Assembly (NCBI RefSeq): GCF_021869535.1 | Contig: NW_026262581.1 | Span: 73,933,955 to 73,997,954 of the forward strand | Length of the DNA: 64,000 bases | Direction of reading: 5' to 3' | Origin: Mytilus californianus | Taxonomy: Eukaryota; Mollusca; Bivalvia; Mytilida; Mytilidae | Shown: positions 36,708-48,772 of the stretch, in pieces | Position numbering within the stretch: the stretch's first letter is position 1 | Layout: each line of letters starts with the position of its first letter | Position numbers and translations under genes: made by a program | Notes under the pieces: generated by a model | The model's database searches: none | What the model saw: the letters and a program-made list of their open reading frames with translations, nothing else | Told to the model about the DNA's origin: nothing

Positions 36708-38904
36708 GTGATATATGTTTACACATATTGGCTACTGGATCCCAATTATTGTCAAATAAACCTATAATGTTTGTTCGGGTTGCTCACCAGTTTGTATGGA
36801 CTTCCACATTTTAAATTATCCTTGGAGCTCGGTAATTTTTGTTTGACTTTTTTAATAGTAATTTTTCTATTTGAACCCGTCAATAACCCCTTTCAAGACC
36901 CTCCTTGTAGAAAATAAATACATTATTCACAACTACAATATTCAATTAGTATCACCTATAACTTTCATATTAAACCCTTTAATAATTGAGGAGGAGTTGT
37001 GGACCGCAGGTAATTACATTCACCACCACTGATTTTCTCCTTCTTGGTCAAAGGTGTTTCCAATGGCCTTTCATTGAATAAAACAAATATATGTTTCACA
37101 ATTTCACTAACCTCACAAAACATATCATAAGTTTGGTTTAAATCCATTTAGTCCTTTAGGATATTACAAACAAGCAGATGGACAGACAGACAGTATCAAT
37201 CTTTTCAAATTAATAAGACATGTGAAAAAAAGATTTATCAACTAACCAATTACTATATCTAAAATGAAAAAAAGAAATATGTTGAATAGATTCATGACAC
37301 AAAATCTTTATATGTACATGATCAAATCCGAGGAAATGAACAGAGCTTTTGTTGCTATTCTTCATCTAAATATCACATTTAAGATTTCAACATATACAGC
37401 TTACACCTAATTGCAAGTTCAAAATGAACACCTAGCACTGATTTTCTTCATCTAGATTTTAACTATCTTATTTTTATGTACATAAAACAACATGTTTCAA
37501 TCATTTGCATTTTTTATTTAATTCAAAATATATGTTTCAGAGCAAGTACACTGAAAAGTACTAATACAATGACAGAGGTACTTTGTTTTAGCTACACTTA
37601 CTGTTTCTTTTTAAGATTTAAGAATCCCTTTTTTTAGCGTGTCATTTCGTTAAAAATAAGCAAAATAATCACATTTTGCCAAAAAATCCCCCATTTTGTC
37701 AAAATTAAGCAGCCAGTATTTGTTTTCCTGCCACTGTCTAATAACTGTTATAAAATGAAAGTTAATGCACTGTGAAATTATTCATTTGTTTACTTCTTTA
37801 AGTATGGTTTGTGCCTTTATTTAAACTGGCAAAAACTCATGAAAGAGGGAAAGGTAACACGAGTTTTGGACCTGTTCAATTATTGTTATTTTTGTTTGAC
37901 GATTCTATAATAGAGTACATTTTGACATGTTACTGCTATTGAGAAGGGTTTCGGGTTGACAATGACAATTTGTTACAATTGTTATTATCATTTATAAAAA
38001 AATATATACAGATAATAAATACCTCATATCATATTCATGAATGTGTGGTAGTCAATTTTTAGTTTATCTAGACAATGTCATAGTACTGACCTGGACCTGA
38101 AAATATCCAAAAACATAAGTCATCAAGAATATGATCCACCAAGACTATGCAAGCATATTTCATTAACGGGTATAAAGGTGGCACGGTTATACCTACTTTC
38201 CGGGAACTAGATTGTTTTGTGTACGCTACTTAGGCCAATGTATCTGAACACTATGCTTGAACAAAATATACACTGAACATGTTTTTTCCAGGCTGAGGGA
38301 CAGAAAAATATGAAATAATTTTACATCCAGTTGAAAAGAAGTTTTTAGAAGCTCTTTAAATTTTGTATTCACAGCATGATGAAAGACCTAGAAGCATTAG
38401 TGGCATTAGGATTATAAAGACAGCAGAAATGTTAAACGGTTATCATGCATATTCAAATTTATGTCTGAATATTATAATAAAAGTATTTCAATTAACTGTG
38501 TATATAGGATCTGGGTTAGTGTTAGAAAGTGGTGAAAACTCTAAAAATGCCTTCATTATCCCTTTGGCCCAGAAAAATTACCGTGCCACATGAAAGCGTA
38601 TCCAGGAACATTAAGTTTTCTCCCTTTTTCAGTTTCTGTTCAAAATGAAATCAAAATCAGCATACAACCTTTTTGATGTGAACAGATTTTTACAGATCAC
38701 TGCTATGTAAGGCTGGTGATGGATTCTTCATACACATGATATATATAGTATAAAAAAAAGAAACAATTAGAGTACAAGATAAAACCTATAAATTGAAAAT
38801 TTAATAAAAATTAAAATGTTTGTTACAAATTCTATTTCTAAATGGATAATATAAGTATAAGTTTGAAAAAAACAATTTGCCCCAGTTTAATCTATAAAAC
38901 TGTA
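36708..38904. other. Non-coding stretch outside the inverted duplication
   Basis: 36790-36850 resembles the tail of the short dispersed family ('ggacttccacattttaaattatccttggagctcgg'). 36965-37147 has a 60-codon minus frame (start MDLNQTYDMFCEVSE) that looks like part of a dispersed bivalve repeat ending in GACAGACAGACAG. At 38363 an AG-preceded 76-codon frame starts after 'ttttgtattcacag', but it matches no domain I know. I see no supported gene. Confidence 0.5.
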
Positions 38905-39355
38905 TTAAAATTAGCAGTGTCCTTTAACTTTACGTTTTGCTATATAGATGATGTTCTCTCACTAAATAATTCAAAATTTGGTGACTATGTTAAACGCATC
39001 TATCCCATCGAAACTTGAGATAAAATATAAAACAGATACAGTTAAGTCTGTCTCATATCTTGACTTACATCTAGAAATTGACAATGGGGTTCGGTTGAAA
39101 CAAAATTTTACGACAAAAGAGATGATCTCAGCTTCCCGATTGTGAACTTTCCATTTCTATGTAGCAACATTCCAGCAGCGCCTGCATACAGAGTATATAT
39201 CTCCCATATTACAGGGGCTTGTATTTCCTATCATGGTTTCCTTGATAGAGGGTTGCTGCTCACACGGAAGCTATTAAACCAAGAGTTCCAAGTGGTTAAG
39301 TTGAAATCATCCCTCCCAGTAAGTTCAAGGACTCCATCACGAGATATTTGACCGT
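38905..39355 (+). pseudogene. Decayed reverse transcriptase fragment with YxDD motif
   Basis: Translation around 38905-39020 gives KLAVSFNFTFCYIDDVLSLN followed by NSKFGDYVKRIYPIE: the RT palm with the YIDD catalytic box. After stops and a frame change, 39110-39330 reads LSFPIVNFPFLCSNIPAAPA, then YRVYIS, then FLDRGLLLTRKLLNQ. This is the post-palm region, homologous to that at 8132-8330 (DKRDDFLFPIVNYPFL). The 5' half, including the nuclease region and motifs before the palm, is absent. It is a Penelope-like copy distinct from the left-arm one, inactive through truncation and frameshifts. Confidence 0.8.
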
Positions 39356-39725
39356 TAACTAATATCTGTTTCACAGATGACGACGGATATGTTCCAATTT
39401 TTGTAACAACAATCCCGTCCCTTTTTCCTCGAATGTGACCTACCGAATAAGATCTATTACCGGGTTTGTACTTACGTAAGCAAATGAGCTGGTGCCACAG
39501 GTGGAGTAGGATCTTCTTACCCTTCTGGAGCACATGCTTTAACCCTCAGTTTTTAGTTGAACCGTGTCGCTCTGTCGTTTGTTTTCTGTGTTTTGTTTTT
39601 TGTACTGTTGGTCATTTTCTTTCTTGGCCATTTGGTTGTCAGTTTATTTTTCGACTTATAAGTTCGAATGTCCCTTTGGTATCTTTCCCCTCTCTTTTAA
39701 AGAAAATATATTGACTCAAAGAAGA
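39356..39725 (+). mobile_element. 3' region of the RT-bearing retroelement
   Basis: It follows the RT fragment directly: 'cagatgacgacggatatgttcc', 'ccttctggagcacatgctttaaccctcagtttttagttg', 'tttgttttctgtgttttgttttttgtactgttggtcattttc', ending 'aatgtccctttggtatctttcccctctctttta'. The last motif recurs at 10300-10370 and, reversed, at 24800-24850 and 25886-25925, so those are tails of the same element class. The frames at 39466-39749 are by-products. Confidence 0.6.
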
Positions 39726-41010
39726 AACATCAATATAGGCCAATGGTAAAATGTGAACATCTTCTTACTGTACTATATTATACAATGTTTGCATCATGGA
39801 GCAACTGCAAATATGGTTGTTTTAACCAATAATTATATATTATAAACTGTATGATATTCTAAGGGTTGTTTTTTTTTTTTTTTTTATTTTGTAATAAATT
39901 AAATAAAAAAACCAATGGATGTGTGACCAAAGTGTGGCAGACGTTTTTACAGGAATTGGTCAAAATACATATTCATATGCATATAAAATTATTGAATGAG
40001 GGAGTAGGAGAGGGTCTCATCCTTAATTCCAGAGAAAATAAATTCCAAATTCCGAATTCTCGTGAAAATAATGTGGCCGTTTCCGTATCACCATGTAATC
40101 AATTCCGAAATCCCGATGATTTAACTGGCTATTCTCGAATTACAAAAACAATTTAAAGGTGTGGGGATTCTTTAATAATATTGTCTAGAAAAAGTATCTT
40201 TCGTAGAAAGAACAAAAAACATTTATTGCAATTACTTAATTTACTTAATTGTTTTTCTCAATCATTATGTAATGCATTCACATCAAAATGTTATATACAT
40301 GTATGACGGCTTATTAGAGGAACTTTACCCTTTAAAAAAGAAAAATGTAGCAGCCTTTTTCTTGAAGAAGATTTATTTGTCGTTGGAAAAATGTAAAGAA
40401 ATATTTTACCATAATTTTGTTGAAAATAAATAATTGGTTGCAGTAGGTTAAGACAATAAATAATATTTTTGTCTCAGATTTTAGCACATTTCAACTTCGA
40501 AGACAGAGCGAAAAACATTTACTGTCAATTATGCAGAACTTCATTCCTTTTTTCAATTATTATGTAATGAATTTACATCAAAATGTTATGTACATGTATG
40601 AACGCTTATTGGAGAAACTGAATTTCACTTTCTAAAAAAGACAAATGTTCAGTCAACACAAAATAGCAGCTTTTTTCTTGTAGAAAATAAAGGGGGGAGG
40701 GTTGTCGGTGGAAAAAGTTTAAACATTTTTTATACCATAACTTTGTTGAAAATAAATAATTGGTTGCAGAAGGTTAAGACAATGAATGATATTTTTTGTC
40801 TCAGATTTTAGCTCATTTCCACTTCGTAGATAGAGCGAAAAACATATACTATCAATTATGCAGTACTTAATTGCTTTTTCTAAATCATTATGAAATGAAT
40901 TAAAGAACTTACATCAAAATGTTATATACACGTACGAAGGCTAATTAGAGGAACTTAATTTCACCCTCTAAAAAAGAAAAATGTTAAGACCACAATAAAA
41001 AAACGCCTTT

Positions 41011-42099
41011 TTAGCTCACCTGACCCGAAGGGTCAAATGAGCTTTTCTCATCACTTGGCGTCCGTCGTCCGTCGTCCGTCGTCGTCGTCGGCGTCGTCGT
41101 CGTCGTCGTCGTTGTCGTCCGTCGTCGTTAGCTTTTTACAAAAATCTTCTCCTCTGAAACCACTGGGCCAAATTTAACCAAACTTGGCCACAATCATCAT
41201 TAGGGTATCTAGTTTAAAAAATGTGTCCGATGACCCCGCCAACCAACCAAGATAGCCGCCATGGCTAAAAATAGAACATAGGGGTAAAATGTAGGTTTGG
41301 ATTATATCTCTGAAACCAAAGCATTTAGAGTAAATCTGACACAGAGTAAAACTGATTATCAGGTCAAGATCTATCTGCCCTTGAAATTTTCAGACAAATC
41401 TGACAACCTGTTGTTGGGTTGCTGCCCCTGAATTGGTAATTTTAAGGAAATTTTGCAGTTTTTGGTTATTATCTTGAATATTATTATAGATAGAGATAAA
41501 CTGTAAACAGCAATAATGTTCAGCAAAGTAAGATCTACAAATAAGTTGTCATGACCAAAATTGTCAGTCGACCCCTTTAGGAGTTATTGCCCTTAATAGT
41601 CAATTTTTAACAATTTTTCGCAAATTTTTGTAATCTTTTACAAAAATCTTCTTCTCTGAAACTACTGATACAAATTTAACCATACTTGGCCATAATCATT
41701 ATTAGGGTATCTTGTTTAAAAAATTTGTCCGATGACCCCGCCTTCCAACCATCATGGCCAACTTATTTAAAAATAGAACATAGGGGTAAAATGCAGTTTT
41801 TGGTTTATATCTCTGAAACTAAAGCATTTAGAGCAAATCTGACAGGTGGCAAAAATGTTCATCAGATTTAGATTTATCTGCCCTGAAATTTTCAGACAAA
41901 TCCGACGACCCGTTGTTGGGTTGCTGCCCCTGAGTTAGTAATTTTACAAAAATTTTGCAGTTTTTTGTTATTATCTTAGATATCATTATAATATCTAATA
42001 TCCAATACTATTAATTATGATTTTAACCTTATTTTACATGATTTCCAAAGCATCAGTAAATACAGGTGAGCGACACAGGCTCTTGAGAGCCTCTAGTTC
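41011..42099. mobile_element. Bivalve element with CGT microsatellite and hairpin ends (Helitron-like)
   Basis: It runs from TTAGCTCACCTGACCCGAAG to GGCTCTTGAGAGCCTCTAG. The 5' end carries a GACCC-gaa-GGGTC hairpin and the 3' end a GGCTC-TTGA-GAGCC hairpin, followed a base later by CTAG. GCTCACCTG and CAGGTGAGC also form an outer inverted pair. A 3' hairpin followed by CTRR with no clear target duplication is the Helitron pattern, and hairpins at both ends resemble the Helitron2 variant. Inside are a CGT microsatellite (41058-41130) and a 496 bp direct duplication (41140-41460 with 41636-41960). There is no Rep or helicase gene. I recognise the sequence as very common in bivalves. The Helitron label is inference. 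Confidence 0.6.
41058..41130. repeat. (CGT)n / (CCGTCGT)n microsatellite
   Basis: Repeated GTCGTC and CCGTCGTCC strings directly after the 5' terminus of the 41011-42099 element, a standard internal part of that element family. Confidence 0.9.
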
Positions 42100-42260
42100 T
42101 AATAGCAGATTTGGACGGGGCTGGGGGAGGAGGGGGGAATGGAAAAATTTAAAAGAATTTTTTTACCATAATTTTGTTGAAAATGAATAATTTGTTGCAG
42201 AAGCTTAAGACAATAAATACTATTTTTTGTCTCAGATATTACCTCATTTCCACTTACACA

Positions 42261-44300
42261 AAAATTGTAATTTTAAATCAGTCAATGACAAAAATAAATT
42301 ATTTAACCCTAAAAAACTTCAAAATTAATATTTCATTTAACAATCTTCCTACCTCATACTTAGCAAATCCCAATCGAATGTATATGTGTTCTTATTATAC
42401 TCTGAACTATGTACTGTGAGTGTGCCATTGTCATGATTTGGTTATTTTACACAAGAAATACAAGTAAATATTAGAAGTCATATTTCTTGTTCTCAATCTA
42501 CATGACATACAATTATAATAACATTATGCTTTCACAATGGAGAGAATAAATAACGTAAGGGGAGATAACTCACAGAACATCTGTGACTGTGTTTCCCCTA
42601 TTTAAGTGGTTTTTGTGTCATTCAGGTCCAAGGTTAATTGATTGCTTAGGGTTAATGGTTTTTAATTAGAATTTAAATAATTCAGAAATTTACAAAAATC
42701 TAGGAAAGTTAAATGCAAAATTTAATTTCTTGCAATAATTTGCCAAAATTGGATTGTTGATCATCACTGAAACTTATATCGTAGGCCTTTTATAATACCA
42801 CATACAGAAGAATCATTCAACACAAATATTTCCAGACATAGTAAAGTTGTGTCTATGAAGGCTATTTTTAGCAGATATAAGTTTATATGGCCAGTAACAC
42901 TGTTAAGAAACATAATTTACTGAGAACTATTTACATTTTTTACTAACATTTTAGTGATTTTTAGGCATTTATGCAAATGACTCTGTTTCTAAAAATGGAC
43001 ACGATGCAACCATGTCTTAGAAATATTTTGCTTTTCCTACATACATAAGTTCTTTAAAATATTAAAAGATTTCAAAAGTTCCAACCTGCCGTTTGGACAT
43101 TATCATTGATTCTGCATGGTTTTATGGAAGACTGGCTCTTAATACTATAGGGAGCAAAAGAAAATTGCAGGTCCATTATGCTGTTTACCATTGTTTATTG
43201 TAATCCTCTTTTTGAATCGCACGCATGTCTTGTCACATTCCATCTCTGCTGACACTGTCAATGTCTATTTCTAAGTCTATACCTTTTATATATATTTAAG
43301 ATATGTATTCAATCGACTGTTCGTTGATGCATCTTAATGTAGCAATTTGGTCAATACAACTTCTTTGATGACTTTATTCAGCTTTTTTTTGTCTCTGTGA
43401 ATTTTGTCTAATGCCTTTTTTAAATCCTTTTCATAATTCAATAAATCCTTTTATTTTTTAACGCTGATGGTATAGGTTATTGGTTCAATATCTTTTTCAA
43501 TAGTACAAACAAGTATTTAGTAATTCCATTTCCACTTCTGTCAAAGAAATTAAGTTATCTTCAGTAAAAGTTACGGTTTCAGTATTCGGAATACTACACT
43601 TTCATCAAATTTTATCAACCAGAAAAACGAATGGCCAATTTTCCATGAAATTATCTCCCTTGCGAGGTCAAATCTGAGAATTTTTAAAAACTTCTGGAAT
43701 TTAACTATCGGAGAGTCTAAATAAAACACAATAAAAACGAAACAACAATAATACGCATAGCCAACTTATCAAGATAATAATCAGAGAAATACACTGTTGA
43801 TGAAAACAATTTAGCCCAAATATCAAAATTTTTACATGTTTGAACTTTTTCATCCATAACAAACATGAATTAATCATATTCAATTAAAGACCTATAATAG
43901 CTTTACTTCTAATATAGTTTTATTTTAATTTGCCGTTTAAATCCATCTTTATGTCCTTTAGTAATGAGTAATTTGTCCTGAAAAAATGCCATTAAGTTGT
44001 TCAAACAAAAGGTAGCTGTCATACCGTGTATTTACAAACACAAAAAAAGATTGACAGAAGATAGCCCTGGTGTGAAATAAATTCAAAAGAAATAGGCCCT
44101 ATCTGTTTTTATTTGATAAAATAATAGTCACTAAATTTGATAAATTTACGCGTCTTTATATCGGTTACAAATGCCTCTATCGTTTCATTCAGGTAAAAAA
44201 AAAAAAATTTTCTGGCAAAAGCAACGTGTCGTTTTTATAGAAACTTGGACGAAATGGGAGATAAATTTGGCATTCGGAAACTTTCTATGCTTTACTAGGA
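42261..44300. other. Non-coding AT-rich stretch
   Basis: No supported gene, transposon or tandem repeat. Frames such as the minus one at 43701-43883 are hydrophobic, low-complexity and start in the middle of AT-rich DNA. 42540-42600 has 'ggggagataactcacagaacatctgtgactgtgtttcccctattta', a weak inverted motif common in molluscan introns. Confidence 0.5.
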
Positions 44301-44560
44301 GCCGTCTTAGACTTTGAGTGAGGTAACAGTTGTTGGCTTCGCGTTGAAGGCCTCACTGTGACTTTGAGATGAAGAACAGCATCTTCTGCTTTTTTGTGTG
44401 TTTTTACTGCACATGTACTGGTTTTATGTCATGGATGGATATCCCATATCTAAAGCCGATGCTAAGACAGTCTTAAATTTGCAGTGAGGTGAGAGTTTTT
44501 TCCCTCCGTGTTGAAGGCCTGACTGTGACTTTGAGATGAAGAACATCAATAAAAGCGCTG
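44300..44560 (+). repeat. Direct repeat, period about 170 bp
   Basis: 'gtgaggtaacagttgttggcttcgcgttgaaggcctcactgtgactttgagatgaagaacagca' at 44318 recurs as 'gtgaggtgagagttttttccctccgtgttgaaggcctgactgtgactttgagatgaagaacatca' at 44486. The GTTGAAGGCC core is shared with mussel retroelement tails (compare 13245, reversed). Confidence 0.75.
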
Positions 44561-44697
44561 TTCCTTTGATTTTATGAGTAGTTTAAGTCAAACAAGTAAA
44601 TATCTGTCTTTGCTGTTATAAAGAATGTTTACAGCAGAAGTGTCAGTCATAGATGTAAGTATATGGAACGCCAAAACTGTCTTAATATGTTCATTTT

Positions 44698-45019
44698 CAT
44701 TATATGATGTGCATTTGCCATTATATGATGTGATTTTACCTTTATATGATGTGAAAATATCCTTATATGATGTGCAAATATACTTATATGTTGTGCATAG
44801 ATCCTTATATGATGTGCAAATATACTTATATGATGTGCAAATATACACTATGATGTGCAAATATACCTATATGATGTGTAAATGTACTTATATGATGTGC
44901 AACGATCCTTATATGATGTGTAAAAATACTTATATGATGTGCAATTATACTTATATGATGTGCACATATCCTTATATGATGTGCACATATCCTTATATGA
45001 TGTGCATTTTCCCTTATAT
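44698..45019. repeat. 21 bp minisatellite, main block
   Basis: About 15 copies of a unit close to CTTATATGATGTGCAAATATA, with variation confined mostly to the last seven bases. Because 21 is a multiple of three, each frame stays open on both strands, giving repetitive 'translations' (for example YMMCK) that are not genes. The block continues after the insertion at 47220. Confidence 0.95.
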
Positions 45020-47218
45020 GGTCCGAGTACACAGTTATTTCGTAGTGCATTTCTTTTAGACAATAAATGAAAATTAAAAAAATCCCACCTGCGCTTTCTC
45101 AATAATATTTTTACAGTGTGTTGTACTACTTTTGGGACAAATTATATCAAAATTATAGAAAACTTCATCGGCTCTAACTCAAAATATGGACAATTTCATG
45201 CTGAGGGGGTCTTCAAATCTTTTGACAGCCTCCGAAGTGCTAATTTTAAACATTTTTCAGCTGGACCAAATCACTACTTTACTTTAAAATTCATGACCCA
45301 AATTTTTTTACAGTGTCATTTCACCCCCCTACTTACTATTTGAGTCATAAAACATGGAGAAATAAATTCGGAAGGGGTATAAAAAAAATCGACAAGTAAC
45401 ACACTATCCACACTAGGGACTATATTCGTGGACAACGAAAATCAAAGGACGATAACTCTGTACCCGGACCTAATAGGGTAGAAAAAGTTGACCAATCTTA
45501 ATGAAACTTGGTATGACCAAAGCTTATTAAATTATAAGACTGCTTACAAAGTTTCATGGCAATAGGATATATATTATAGACAATATGACTAATTCTATAT
45601 TCAACTTTGAGTGTTAAATTTAGATGTTAAAATTGAAAATTTTCAACTATCAACATTTGGGGCTTAAAAAATTTAAATATTGCAAAAAAATACTTTTGAA
45701 ATGCCTTAATATATAATATATTATGTATTAAAAGCAATAGAGTACTCATTTGATTTATCAGAAATATCATAATTATTAAAAAGTCAAATTTATATGAGCC
45801 TGTGGCTAAAAATGGAGGTTTTCCAATGAAGGGGGGCCTTACATGAAGATGTAATATTTTCCAGCAATTTTAAATTTGTAAAGCTTTTTGGTTATAAATA
45901 ATCCTTACATATGTATTTAATGTATTTTAAATGGAAAGAAAACTTACAAATAACATATCACATTAGTTTAAAAGGGTCTTAGGCCAAGTAAGACTGAAAA
46001 TAATTTAGGGTCAATTTAGGCCGTATCACATATTTACATTTAAAAATGCATATTGAAGCTATATGAAATAAAATTTTGTGTCTTTTCTATCATTTCTATA
46101 CTCAGGTGACATGATACAATAAATCTGAGCACAAAAAGACTCTTGCATTCAACTTTTTTTGCAAACAGTATGGTCTGATACAAAGATTTTTCACTTTTTA
46201 GTGAAAAACATGCATGCAAGTTTAGTCTCAACAGGCTTATATTTGAACCACTTGCTATCCTACAGAAGAAAAGAAAGATATTATGTGACATAAAACAGGT
46301 ACAAATGACATTGTTAAGTGCTTTTTATACAAATTTAGTGAGGTCTTTATAATGGACTTCAACTTTTATGTTCCAAGCTCCTCACATTTAACTCGATCCA
46401 AACAGGGCGTTAGACGAGGACCATATATACAACACATTTTGAACATATTGTCTGAGATAATCTTCTTTTCTGTAGATTCAGAGTTCACAAATGAGTAATA
46501 CAACTGGATTGAAGCATAGAAACACAAATATTGACACATAAAAACCTGTCAGATAGAAAGTCAGAATGCCACTTATGCATCAAAATTGAAAAAGCTATGA
46601 AATGCTTATTTTGACCATAAAATGCCAAAATTGGTCATTTTTGCAGAAATTCTATCAAATAAAAGTTTTAATCCTTTAGTTTTATGCTATTTGATAAATT
46701 GACACCATCAAATCATTCAGGGAAGTTGCCAAAGTACAGATTCTATATTTCCTGATTTCACCTCTTAGGTCCGAGTACACAGTTATTTCGTAGTGCATTT
46801 CTTTTAGACAATAAATGAAAATTAAAAAAATCCCACCTGCGCTTTCTCAATAATATTTTTACAGTGTGTTGTACTACTTTTGGGACAAATTATATCAAAA
46901 TTATAGAAAACTTCATCGGCTCTAACTCAAAATATGGACAATTTCATGCTGAGGGGGTCTTCAAATCTTTTGACAGCCTCCGAAGTGCTAATTTTTAACA
47001 TTTTTCAGCTGGACCAAATCACTACTTTACTTTAAAATTCATGACCCAAATTTTTTTACAGTGTCATTTCACCCCCCTACTTACTATTTGAGTCATAAAA
47101 CATGGAGAAATAAATTCGGAAGGGGTATAAAAAAAATCGACAAGTAACACACTGTCCACACTAGGGACTATATTCGTGGACAACGAAAATCAAAGGACGA
47201 TAACTGTGTACCCGGACC
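45020..47218. mobile_element. Young composite element: two 451 bp TIR-bounded direct repeats, 1297 bp core
   Basis: Copy 1 (45020-45470) and copy 2 (46768-47218) are both 451 bp and differ at only about four bases. Each starts GGTCCGAGTACACAGTTAT and ends ATAACT-TGTACCCGGACC, the reverse complement. The element interrupts the 21 bp minisatellite: CCTTATAT precedes it and ATATTATG follows, consistent with a short ATAT duplication, though the AT-rich unit makes this ambiguous. The core has no long frame. The ends share 14 of 19 bases with those of 29408-31466, which has the same layout. TG...CA ends, primer-binding site and polypurine tract of an LTR element are not seen. Confidence 0.85.
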
Positions 47219-47345
47219 ATATTATGTACAAACATCTTTATATGATGTGGTTGTGTCATTATATTATGTGCTTGTAACATTATATGATGTGATTAGGATT
47301 ACTTCATTATATGATGTCAAAACGTTCTTATATGATGTGTTTTTA
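47219..47345. repeat. 21 bp minisatellite, distal part
   Basis: About six more degenerate TTATATGATGTG units continue the array beyond the inserted element, with longer and more variable spacers than the main block. Confidence 0.85.
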
Positions 47346-48108
47346 ACGTCGTTGTAGTCAATAAACATGATAACGATTAGAACGATTACTGTCTACGTCA
47401 TAACTGATTCCGATCTGCTTCTCCGGAATTACTATAAACTTTTTAGCTATCGTATGGAACAAGTTTGAGATTTCAAAAGAGATAAATATTGGCACGTTGG
47501 TAACTCGTTTTAACGATGGAAAAATCGCATCTGAAATTGTTGGAAAATTGTCAAAATATGAATTGCAAAGTTTAGGTTTAATCTACAATAATGAACATAC
47601 AATAAAAGTTATTAAAGTATGGGTCTTCGACTTTTTATTGAGCACCTGGTGTTCAAATATTTGATCAACCAGAAGATATTCTGCATTTGTTTATTTTTTA
47701 ATGCCAGTTAACTGTTTCTGATCTAGCAGCTCCAGTCTCGTATCAGCTTTAGATAGTGCAATTTATAGAAAAAATGAGACACATCAATTTAACAAAAATC
47801 AACGTCTTAAGAATTTCAGTCATTTTCTTTCATTGAGCGGACAACGGAGGAAACATTTGAATTTCTCTTATTATTTCAAGTTCCCACCTTGAAGATGGAA
47901 AATAAAAGTTAGACTCCCTTTAAAGATCAATTGTACATCTCTTATAGAAACATAGAAATAATTTATTTTTGTTATTGTGTTGTAGTATTCCATCTAAAGA
48001 AAAGGGATGCTTTATTCATTGAAGGTGCTTGTTAATTCAAAATATAAATGAACAAGGAGTTGTTCTTCAAGTCCATAAATGCGACTCCTTCATAACTTTG
48101 TGTATCTT
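47346..48108. other. Non-coding stretch, nothing recognised
   Basis: No repeat, domain or splice-flanked exon could be supported here. It lies between the minisatellite and the duplicated mussel repeat. Confidence 0.5.
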
Positions 48109-48772
48109 CCCCGAGTGTATCACTAGCCGAGTAGCCAGTACTTCAGTACTGGCATGAAAACACGGATTTTGTGTTATTAAAATTTGCTGATACAAAATTT
48201 TGAAAATTATTTAAAATTAAGGAATGTATCTCCCTCATGCAAAGCTATGACTCCTTGCCCGGCTTTGGCTTTACTTTTTTGTCCCTTTTGGTTTATAGCT
48301 CTTCATCTTTTTAATAAGCTTTGGATTTTCAAATATTTTTGCCTCGAGCATCACTGAAGAGACATTTATTGTCGAATTGTGCATCTGGTGCAGAAAAATT
48401 GGTACCGTTTATGTTATTGCTACCACTGGGTCGATGCCTCTGCTGGTGGACTGATAGTCCCCGAGGGTATCACTAGCCCAGTAGCCAGTACTTCGGTACT
48501 GGCATGAAAACACGGATTTTGTGTTATAAAAATTTGCTGTTACAAAATTTTGAAAATTATTTAAAATTAAGGAATGTATCTCCCTTATGCAAAGCTCTAA
48601 TTCCTTGACCGGCTTTGGCTTTACTTTTTTGTCCCTTTTGGTTTATAGCTCTTCATCTTTTTAATAAGCTTTGAATTTTCAAATATTTTGGCCTCGAGCA
48701 TCACTGAAGAGACATTTATTGTCGAAATGCGCATCTGGTGCAGAAAAATTGGTACCGTTTATGTTATTATTT
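48109..48772 (+). repeat. Mussel dispersed repeat, tandem pair, period 350 bp
   Basis: Copies run 48109-48458 and 48459-48772, each starting CCCCGAG-GTATCAC. They continue 'gtagccagtacttc-gtactggcatgaaaacacggattttgtgttat', 'gcaaagct', 'ccggctttggctttacttttttgtcccttttggtttatagctcttcatc', 'gcctcgagcatcactgaagagacatttattgtcgaa', and end 'gcatctggtgcagaaaaattggtaccgtttatg'. They are about 95 percent identical to each other, so the doubling is recent compared with the related arm copies at 2686 and 34790. Confidence 0.85.

Larger units (their letters stand above)
40200..42260 (+). repeat. Tandem repeat, period about 320-350 bp, four partial units
   Basis: The landmark 'ccataattttgttgaaaataaataattggttgcag' occurs at about 40410, 40732 and 42168 (the last after an insertion), each followed by 'ggttaagacaataaat' and 'ttgtctcagattttagc'. 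A preceding partial unit runs from 40200. Other shared pieces are 'gagcgaaaaacatttactgtcaattatgcag' and 'acatcaaaatgttat(a/g)tacatgta'. No coding signal is seen. Confidence 0.85.

Noticed and set aside
38363..38593. 76-codon frame after a splice-acceptor-like sequence
   Set aside because: There is no domain, no clear donor and no neighbouring exons. One AG after a weak pyrimidine tract is expected by chance in AT-rich DNA.
44698..45019. Possible CRISPR-like array
   Set aside because: Repeats are imperfect and 21 bp with 7-9 bp variable parts, in a eukaryotic repeat context, with no cas genes.
44588..45102. Long open frames on both strands (up to 144 codons) over the 21 bp repeat
   Set aside because: The frames follow from a 21 bp period without stops, not from selection. 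Translations are simple repeats and overlap each other on opposite strands.
45020..47218. LTR retrotransposon with 451 bp LTRs
   Set aside because: The repeats begin GGT and end ACC as inverted ends, without TG/CA, primer-binding site, polypurine tract or gag-pol traces in the core.
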